DNA of 12,680 bases from Rhodospirillaceae bacterium (lineage in GTDB: Bacteria; Pseudomonadota; Alphaproteobacteria; Rhodospirillales; Rhodospirillaceae), in assembly GCA_016937315.1 (NCBI GenBank), contig JAFGWD010000306.1, positions 1-12,680 on the forward strand, read 5' to 3'. Within the stretch, counting starts at the first letter, position 1; each line of letters opens with the position of its first letter. Shown here piece after piece: positions 7,721 to 12,680 of this stretch. The notes beneath the pieces were generated by a model. That model was given only the letters and a program-made list of their open reading frames with translations, ran no database searches and was not told the origin of the DNA. The position numbers were made by a program, and so were the translations under genes.

Positions 7721-8971
7721 TTACTGAATTTTTACCAGCGCATGGCGCTTCTTGCCCGCCGACAATTTGATCTGTCCGGCGTTCAGGTGTTCCGGCATAA
7801 GTTTGGCTTCTGTGTCGGTCAGTGTCGCATCGTTGATCTTGACGGCACCTTGCTTGATTAAACGTCGGGCTTCGCCCTTGGTGGCAGATAATCCGGTGGA
7901 CACCATCGCATCGGCCACGGCGTAGCCTTGGTCTAGGGCGTCCATGCCGACCTTGACGGAGGGGAGAGCATCGCCGGTTTGTCCTTGTTCAAAGGTGCGA
8001 CGGGCGGTTTCCTCGGCGGCGGTGGCCGCCTCTGCGCCTCGACACAAGGTGGTTGCGGCATTCGCGAGGATTTTCTTCGCGTCGTTGATCTCCGCGCCTT
8101 GCAGGGTTTCCAACCGGCGGATTTCATCCATCGGCAGATCGGTGAACAGCTTGAGGAAGCGGCCAACGTCGGCGTCCTCGGTGTTACGCCAGAATTGCCA
8201 GTAGTCATAGGCGGGCAGGCGGTCTTCGTTCAACCACACGGCACCTTGGGCGGTCTTGCCCATCTTTGCGCCCGATGCGGAGGTGATCAGCGGTACGGTG
8301 AGGCCGAACAACTCGGCACCATCGACGCGGCGTCCCAGTTCAACACCATTGATGATGTTGCCCCATTGGTCCGATCCGCCCATTTGCAAGCGGCAGCCAT
8401 AGGTGCGGTTGATTTCCAGGAAATCATAAGCCTGGAGAATCATATAGTTGAATTCGAGAAACGACATGGGCGTCTCACGTTCTAGCCGCAGTTTTACCGA
8501 ATCGAAGGAGAGCATGCGGTTGATCGAAAAATGGCGGCCATAGTCGCGTAGGAATTCCAGGTAGGGGATTTTATCCAGCCAATCGGCATTGTTGATCATG
8601 ATGGCGTCGGTGGGGCCGTCACCGAAAGTCAGGAACTTTTCAAAGACAATTTTAATCCCGGCCATATTGCGGGCGATATCCGCGTCGGTCAGCATTTGCC
8701 GTGCGGAATCTCGTCCGGTGGGGTCGCCGACTTTGGTGGTTCCGCCGCCCATCAGGACGATGGGCTTGTGGCCGCTTTGTTGTAGGCGGCGCAGCAGCAT
8801 GATCGGCACCATCGACCCGACATGTAAACTGTCTGCTGTGCAGTCAAAGCCAATATACGCGGGGACCGGGCTGCCTGCATAGGTCGTGTCCAATCCCTCA
8901 AGGTCGGTGCACTGGTGAATGTATCCGCGTTCAGAAACGGTTTGCAGGAAGTCCGATTTGAAGGTGCTCAT
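7721..8971 (-). CDS. tyrS: Tyrosyl-tRNA synthetase
   Basis: TyrRS charges tRNA(Tyr) with tyrosine using ATP; it is a class I synthetase of the cytosol. From the ATG at 8971-8969 it has 416 aa, normal for the family. A TTG three codons upstream (8980) is possible but has no better Shine-Dalgarno. The HIGH motif is LHVG (residues 49-52). The tyrosine-binding helix is YMILQAYD (Tyr176, Gln180, Asp183). GGSDQWGN follows, and KMSKS appears as KMGKT (236-240), a common TyrRS variant. The C-terminus carries an S4 RNA-binding domain (GLSATKGEARRLIKQGAVKI) that holds the tRNA anticodon arm. It converges on bcp and is divergent from anmK with 76 bp between starts; I could not find a convincing promoter there. 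No T-box applies (not a Firmicute context) and no leader structure was seen. Confidence 0.97.
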   Translation of the reverse strand: MSTFKSDFLQTVSERGYIHQCTDLEGLDTTYAGSPVPAYIGFDCTADSLHVGSMVPIMLLRRLQQSGHKPIVLMGGGTTKVGDPTGRDSARQMLTDADIARNMAGIKIVFEKFLTFGDGPTDAIMINNADWLDKIPYLEFLRDYGRHFSINRMLSFDSVKLRLERETPMSFLEFNYMILQAYDFLEINRTYGCRLQMGGSDQWGNIINGVELGRRVDGAELFGLTVPLITSASGAKMGKTAQGAVWLNEDRLPAYDYWQFWRNTEDADVGRFLKLFTDLPMDEIRRLETLQGAEINDAKKILANAATTLCRGAEAATAAEETARRTFEQGQTGDALPSVKVGMDALDQGYAVADAMVSTGLSATKGEARRLIKQGAVKINDATLTDTEAKLMPEHLNAGQIKLSAGKKRHALVKIQ

Positions 8972-9047
8972 GATGCTCAACTTGTGTTAGCTCTGGTTTA
9001 CGAAACTCATGTGTTTTAGCGGAAGCACCCAATGGGAGCCAGTCTTT

Positions 9048-10169
9048 ATGATTTTCGAACCGATGATTGCGCTGGGTCTGATGAGCGGGACGTCCTTGGA
9101 CGGCATTGATGCGGCCCTGATCAAGACCGATGGTGAGGCGGTTATTGCCTTTGGTCCCCGCCGGACCTTTCCCTATGCCCCAGACGTGCGTGCACGAATC
9201 AAATCCGTCTTTGGGCGGCAGGATTGTGAGGCACCGGAGGTCCAGGAGGTGGTACGCCTTGTCACGGATTTGCATGCTAAGGCGGTGCAAGATCTGTTGG
9301 CCGATATCCCGCCGGATTGGCAGCACGTTGATCTGATCGGTTTTCACGGACAGACTCTGTTCCATGCGCCGGAGCGGGGCGTAACGGTGCAAATCGGTGA
9401 TGGCGCACGGTTGGGGCGGATACTGGACCGGACCGTGGTGTCGGATTTCCGTAGTCTCGATGTTGCGTCTGGCGGGCAGGGAGCCCCGTTGGTTCCAGTG
9501 TATCATCGTGCCTTGGTGTCGGGGTGGACGGCGCGTCCAGAGGGGACGGCGCGTCCATCTGGCCCCATTGCGGTGTTAAATGTGGGGGGCGTGGCCAATG
9601 TGACGGTGGTTGCCGAAGACGGCGACATGGTGGCGTGTGATACCGGCCCCGGAAACGCCTTGATCGACGATTGGGTGGCGTTGCATACCGGACGCCCCTG
9701 CGATGTGGATGGGCATTTGGCGGCGCGTGGATGTGTCAATGAAGTGTGGTTGGCTGAGGTGTTATCCGCGCCATTTTTCATGGCGGCGCCACCGAAATCC
9801 CTGGATCGTGATGCGTTCCACTTACCGCCGAAAGGCACGATGACGGTGGAGGATGGGGCGGCGACGTTGACGGCGTTCACTGTCCGTGCGGTGGCCGCAG
9901 TGCGAACGGTTCTGCCTTGTGCGCCTTCCTGCTGGGTGGTTTGTGGCGGTGGGCGATGCAATCCGGTGCTGATGTCTGGTTTGCGCGATGCGCTGGGGGT
10001 GCCGGTCTTGGCTGCTGAAGATATTGGCTGGGACGGGGATGCCCTGGAAGCTCAGGCCTTTGGGTTCTTGGCGGTGCGGGCGGTGCGTGGGCTGCCGATC
10101 AGCTTTCCTGGCACCACCGGTGTTGCGGTGCCGTTGCCAGGGGGGCGGATTGATTTCGCGGGCGGTTGA
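9048..10169 (+). CDS. anmK: Anhydro-N-acetylmuramic acid kinase
   Basis: AnmK phosphorylates 1,6-anhydro-MurNAc released from old peptidoglycan, opening the anhydro ring to give MurNAc-6-phosphate for recycling; it is cytosolic. The protein has 373 aa, the family's usual size. Seen: the ATP-binding ALGLMSGTSLDGIDAAL at residues 8-24, GFHGQT at 98-103, NVGGVANVT, and DTGPGN starting at Asp198, which matches the catalytic Asp182 of characterised AnmK. The offset of about 16 is partly explained by a loop, SGWTARPEGTARPSG, that contains a short duplication. The start ATG at 9048 has GGGAG 9 nt upstream. A longer frame from 9009 lacks a good site, and the ATG at 9063 would also keep the whole domain. 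It is divergent from tyrS. No convincing terminator follows. Confidence 0.96.
   Translation: MIFEPMIALGLMSGTSLDGIDAALIKTDGEAVIAFGPRRTFPYAPDVRARIKSVFGRQDCEAPEVQEVVRLVTDLHAKAVQDLLADIPPDWQHVDLIGFHGQTLFHAPERGVTVQIGDGARLGRILDRTVVSDFRSLDVASGGQGAPLVPVYHRALVSGWTARPEGTARPSGPIAVLNVGGVANVTVVAEDGDMVACDTGPGNALIDDWVALHTGRPCDVDGHLAARGCVNEVWLAEVLSAPFFMAAPPKSLDRDAFHLPPKGTMTVEDGAATLTAFTVRAVAAVRTVLPCAPSCWVVCGGGRCNPVLMSGLRDALGVPVLAAEDIGWDGDALEAQAFGFLAVRAVRGLPISFPGTTGVAVPLPGGRIDFAGG
9526..9557 (+). repeat. In-frame tandem repeat within anmK (14-nt identical, 18-nt period)
   Basis: GGACGGCGCGTCCA occurs at 9526-9539 and again at 9544-9557. The 18-nt period is six codons, giving TARPEG then TARPSG in the protein (residues 161-172). 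Each copy is itself an inverted repeat (GGACG, GCG, CGTCC). This looks like a slippage duplication in a surface loop of AnmK. Confidence 0.8.
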
Positions 10170-10224
10170 TGCCCGTAAGCGGTTCTTATTGCCCTGATTA
10201 CGCAGCGCACTGTTGCAGCCCCCA

Positions 10225-10253
10225 TTGAGGCGGTCTGTTGAGCAGGATCTAAA
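10225..10253 (+). promoter_or_regulatory. Possible sigma-70 promoter for msrB-dipZ
   Basis: TTGAGG (10225-10230) and TCTAAA (10248-10253) are 17 nt apart; each matches four of six consensus bases. The region just downstream is AT-rich. Transcription would begin near 10260, which would put the hairpin at 10271-10307 in a leader of about 95 nt. The match is weak and no other candidate in the 186-bp gap was better. Confidence 0.25.
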
Positions 10254-10270
10254 TAAGAAACCACATAAAT

Positions 10271-10307
10271 AATGAGAGGTATTCGGCTCTTTAGAATATC
10301 TCTCATT
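10271..10307 (+). promoter_or_regulatory. Long hairpin in the leader of msrB-dipZ
   Basis: AATGAGAGGTATTC (10271-10284) and GAATATCTCTCATT (10294-10307) are inverted repeats. All 14 positions pair in RNA, one as G-U, around a 9-nt loop (GGCTCTTTA). No T-run follows on the plus strand, so it is not a plain terminator of anmK. It ends 48 nt before the msrB start. It could be a leader RNA structure, a processing site between transcripts, or a two-fold symmetric protein-binding site in DNA. Confidence 0.55.
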
Positions 10308-10355
10308 GCCACTATGTCCTGTGTGGGAGACCTTATTGAGAAGGACTCGAACAGG

Positions 10356-10841
10356 ATGATGACACGACGCACAACCTTGGCTTTTGGCCTGACCGCTGCG
10401 GCGGTGTGGGCCGGTGCGCGTTTGACTTCGAGAAAGGCGGATAGGCCTGCCTTTGAAATTCAGCGCAGTGATGTCGATTGGCGTGATCGTTTAACGGCAC
10501 GGCAATACGATGTCTTGCGTGGTCATGGCACCGAACGCCCGTATTCCAGTCCCTTGAACGACGAAAAACGTGCCGGAACGTTTGCCTGTGCCGGATGTGA
10601 TTTGCCGGTTTTTGCGTCCGATACCAAATTCGATAGTGGCACTGGCTGGCCCAGTTTCTGGGCGCCGATCGATGCCGCCATTGGCACCACAGAAGATCGC
10701 AGCCTCGGTATGGCCCGGACGGAGGTTCATTGCCGCCGTTGTGGCGGGCATCTGGGGCATGTTTTTACCGATGGTCCGGCACCGACTGGCTTGCGGTACT
10801 GCATCAACGGCATTGCTCTCACCTTTCAGGCCACCGGATAG
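10356..10841 (+). CDS. msrB: Peptide-methionine (R)-S-oxide reductase MsrB with N-terminal Tat-like signal
   Basis: MsrB reduces the R form of methionine sulfoxide in oxidised proteins. The protein has 161 aa from the ATG at 10356 (AAGGA ends 10 nt upstream; the ATG at 10359 is an alternative). The N-terminus, MMTRRTTLAFGLTAAAVWAGA, has a twin arginine and a hydrophobic stretch, so the enzyme is probably exported by Tat or anchored facing the periplasm. The mature part (about residues 37-161) is a complete SelR/MsrB domain. It has four zinc ligands (Cys78, Cys81, Cys126, Cys129), TGWPSFW, GHLGHVFTDGPAPTG and the catalytic Cys149 in RYCINGIAL. The position that is Cys in E. coli (SGCGWPSF) is Thr96 here, so the usual resolving cysteine is absent. 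dipZ starts 9 nt after the stop, with its ribosome site overlapping this stop; co-transcription is very likely. Identification is firm; export is inferred. Confidence 0.95.
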   Translation: MMTRRTTLAFGLTAAAVWAGARLTSRKADRPAFEIQRSDVDWRDRLTARQYDVLRGHGTERPYSSPLNDEKRAGTFACAGCDLPVFASDTKFDSGTGWPSFWAPIDAAIGTTEDRSLGMARTEVHCRRCGGHLGHVFTDGPAPTGLRYCINGIALTFQATG

Positions 10842-10850
10842 AGGATCATC

Positions 10851-12536
10851 ATGCTGCTGTTGGCCGCGTACTTGGGTGGATTGCTGACCATCGCGAGCCC
10901 GTGCATCTTGCCGGTCTTGCCGTTTGTTTTTGCGCGTGCCGGGACGAATTTCCTCCGCAATGGTCTGCCACTTTTGTTGGGTATGGCGATGACGTTCGCG
11001 GCGGTGGCCAGTTTGGCCGCTTTGGGAGGAGCCTGGGCGGCAACCGGGAATCAAATTGGCCGCTGGGTGGCGCTGGCCTTTTTAACCGTGATGGGGCTGA
11101 CCTTGCTGCTGCCCTCAATGGCCACATGGGTGATGCGTCCGTTTGTGGGGATGGGGGAGCGGGTTTCCGCCCAGGCGGATCGCACCCCCGATAGCCCCAC
11201 TGGCGCTCTCTTGACCGGGATTGCCAGCGGCTTGGTTTGGGCGCCTTGTGCGGGGCCGATTCTTGGCCTTATCTTAGGTGGTGCGGCGTTGCAAGGCGGA
11301 GGTGCCTTTACCGCTCTGGCTGCTTATGGTGCGGGTGCGGCAACCTCTTTGGCGATTGTGTTGCTGGTTGGTGGTCGCCTCGTTAGCGCCATAAAAGCCC
11401 GCATGGGGCTGGGCGAAACCCTTCGCCGTGGCCTTGGGGGATTGGTCCTGGTTGGGGTTGTGCTCACCGTTGTCGGCACCGAAACTCTGGCCCGTTGGTC
11501 GGCGTCTGGTACCACGCAATGGGAGCAAGCTATTCTCGACCAACTGCCGCTTCCGGCTGTGTCGTCCCGGTCAACGGATGCGACACCCTTAGCGTCTTTT
11601 GGGGGAGCCACACACTGGTTGAATGGTCCGCCCATCCGTCCCGAGACCTTGAAGGGTAAAGTCGTTTTGATCGACTTTTGGACGTACTCTTGCATCAACT
11701 GCCTCCGTTCCCTACCCCACGTTCGCGCTTGGGATGCCGCGTATCGTGACAAAGGTTTGATCACCATCGGCGTTCATACGCCGGAGTTTGCCTTTGAGAA
11801 GATTGTGGGCAACGTCAGTCGTGCGGCTTCGGATTTGGGGGTGACGTATCCTGTCGCCATGGACAACGACTATGCGGTGTGGCGTGGCTTTGCCAATCGG
11901 TATTGGCCCGCGCACTATCTGATGGATGGTGCGGGGAAAATTCGCTATCGCCACTTTGGTGAGGGCAATACCGACCGCACAGAGCAAGCCATTCGTGATC
12001 TTTTGCAGGAAAATGGGGCTACTCTGGACGAACGAAGGATTGAGGCCGAATCCTCCGGCGCGGCCATGCCAGCCGATTTTGCCAACGTAAGATCGCCGGA
12101 AACCTATTTAGGGTACGGGCGTCAGGCCGGATTTGCGTCTCCCGAGGGCATAAGTCGTGACCAAACCGAGAGCTATACGGTGCCGAAAACGTTGGTTTTG
12201 AATCAATGGGCGCTGTCTGGGGATTGGACGTTGGGCGCGGAAGAAGCACATCTGGAGGACGCGAACGGATGCCTTGTCATGCGGTTTCATGCCCGTGATT
12301 TGCATCTGGTTCTGGGGCCACAAGCCAACGGACAAGCGGTTCGCTTCCGCATTCTCCTGGATGGTGTCCCGCCTGGCCCGGATGCAGGCCTTGATGTCAA
12401 TGCACGCGGACAGGGCGTGATCACTGACCAACGCCTGTATCAATTGGTCCGCCAAAACGGAGCCGTGCGTGAGCGCACGTTTTCCATTGAGTTCCTGGAC
12501 CCTGGAGTGCAGGGTTTTGCCTTTACCTTTGGATAA
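10851..12536 (+). CDS. dipZ: DipZ-type fusion: CcdA membrane domain, periplasmic thioredoxin-like domain, C-terminal beta domain
   Basis: A membrane thiol-disulfide transporter fused to its own periplasmic thioredoxin. CcdA/DsbD-type proteins take electrons from cytosolic thioredoxin and pass them across the inner membrane. The protein has 561 aa. Residues 1 to about 215 form roughly six membrane helices with the paired CcdA cysteines Cys18 (SPCILPVLP) and Cys133 (WAPCAGPILG). Residues about 245-390 are a TlpA/AhpC-like thioredoxin fold with Cys281-Ile-Asn-Cys284 and the cis-Pro353 in YWPAHYLMD. Residues about 415-561 are the beta-rich C-terminal domain typical of DipZ (ETYLGYGR, then WTLGAEEAHL). 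The start ATG has AGAGGA (10840-10845) 5 nt upstream. It sits directly behind msrB, which suggests it supplies electrons to that exported enzyme; a role in cytochrome c maturation, as in other CcdA proteins, is the alternative. Confidence 0.93.
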   Translation: MLLLAAYLGGLLTIASPCILPVLPFVFARAGTNFLRNGLPLLLGMAMTFAAVASLAALGGAWAATGNQIGRWVALAFLTVMGLTLLLPSMATWVMRPFVGMGERVSAQADRTPDSPTGALLTGIASGLVWAPCAGPILGLILGGAALQGGGAFTALAAYGAGAATSLAIVLLVGGRLVSAIKARMGLGETLRRGLGGLVLVGVVLTVVGTETLARWSASGTTQWEQAILDQLPLPAVSSRSTDATPLASFGGATHWLNGPPIRPETLKGKVVLIDFWTYSCINCLRSLPHVRAWDAAYRDKGLITIGVHTPEFAFEKIVGNVSRAASDLGVTYPVAMDNDYAVWRGFANRYWPAHYLMDGAGKIRYRHFGEGNTDRTEQAIRDLLQENGATLDERRIEAESSGAAMPADFANVRSPETYLGYGRQAGFASPEGISRDQTESYTVPKTLVLNQWALSGDWTLGAEEAHLEDANGCLVMRFHARDLHLVLGPQANGQAVRFRILLDGVPPGPDAGLDVNARGQGVITDQRLYQLVRQNGAVRERTFSIEFLDPGVQGFAFTFG

Positions 12537-12549
12537 GGATAACCAAAAT

Positions 12550-12680
12550 ATGGGATTTCGCAGACAACGCCCGCGCACCGGTCCCTTGCGTCCCAATCCG
12601 GATGAGGCAGGATGCCTTGGCCGACATGGCTTGGCCTCTCGGAAGGCCTATGCTCCCAAAGGTCGGCAGATCCAACCGCC
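12550..12680 (+). CDS. Unidentified reading frame, 3'-truncated by window edge
   Basis: An ATG at 12550 opens a frame that stays open to the window end (43 full codons). AAGGA (12535-12539), overlapping the dipZ stop, lies 10 nt upstream, so it could be a third gene of the msrB-dipZ operon. The visible peptide begins MGFRRQRPRTGPLRPNPDEA and is rich in Arg and Pro, with one Cys at residue 22. It has no signal peptide and I recognise no family in it; it is not the start of an MsrA. A second frame from the ATG at 12602 is also open to the edge but has no ribosome site. Confidence 0.35.
   Translation, partial: MGFRRQRPRTGPLRPNPDEAGCLGRHGLASRKAYAPKGRQIQP

Noticed and set aside
8972..9047. Promoters or operators between tyrS and anmK (TTGTGT with ACTCAT; GTGTTAGC and GTGTTTTAGC)
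   Set aside because: The -10 match is only three of six, and the two half-similar sequences are imperfect; too weak to annotate.
10272..10355. Longer MsrB starting at the ATG at 10272
   Set aside because: The codon lies inside the hairpin, has no Shine-Dalgarno, and would bury the twin-arginine signal 28 residues inside the protein.
12633..12648. Small inverted repeat GGCCT...AGGCC near the right edge
   Set aside because: Only a 5-bp stem with no T-run; it lies within an open frame and is expected by chance in GC-rich DNA.

Overview
The window looks like ordinary chromosomal core sequence from an alphaproteobacterium, most likely Rhodospirillales-like. This is inferred from the protein signatures: an RF2 with the SPY form of its codon-reading tripeptide, a DUF3971/AsmA-type protein divergent from a two-domain GlnE, and a TyrRS divergent from AnmK. 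DNA is moderately GC-rich and coding is dense. I see no tRNA, rRNA, CRISPR array, insertion sequence or phage gene.

Layout. (1) 1-948 (+) is the 3' part of prfB (peptide chain release factor 2), entering from the left edge. It converges on (2) a large AsmA/DUF3971 envelope protein on the minus strand (stop at 968) with only 19 bp between the stops. A good intrinsic terminator for prfB lies inside the 3' end of the opposing gene. (3) Divergent from it, 4233-7199 (+) is glnE, the bifunctional glutamine synthetase adenylyltransferase, followed with an ATGA overlap by (4) a Bcp/PrxQ-type peroxiredoxin (7196-7663). (5) tyrS (minus) converges on it, with a strong GC hairpin between the two stops. 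(6) anmK (9048-10169, +) is divergent from tyrS and recycles anhydro-MurNAc from cell-wall turnover. (7) After a 186-bp spacer holding a 14-bp-stem hairpin comes a two-gene operon: msrB with an N-terminal Tat-like signal, then a DipZ-type CcdA-thioredoxin fusion. (8) A small unidentified reading frame starts 13 bp after dipZ and runs off the right edge.

How the genes work together. Most are independent housekeeping genes: translation (prfB, tyrS), nitrogen control (glnE), peroxide defence (bcp), wall recycling (anmK) and the envelope (AsmA-like). The clearest functional unit is msrB-dipZ. DipZ should carry cytosolic reducing power across the inner membrane to its own periplasmic thioredoxin domain, and the exported MsrB is a plausible client. 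That would make a methionine-sulfoxide repair pathway outside the cytoplasm (inference).

I found no undescribed multi-gene system. The points most worth a second look are the absence of any canonical start codon at the true N-terminus of the AsmA-like gene (an ATC/ATT start with a well-placed Shine-Dalgarno), the leader hairpin upstream of msrB-dipZ, the signal-bearing MsrB without the usual resolving cysteine, and a short in-frame tandem duplication in anmK.
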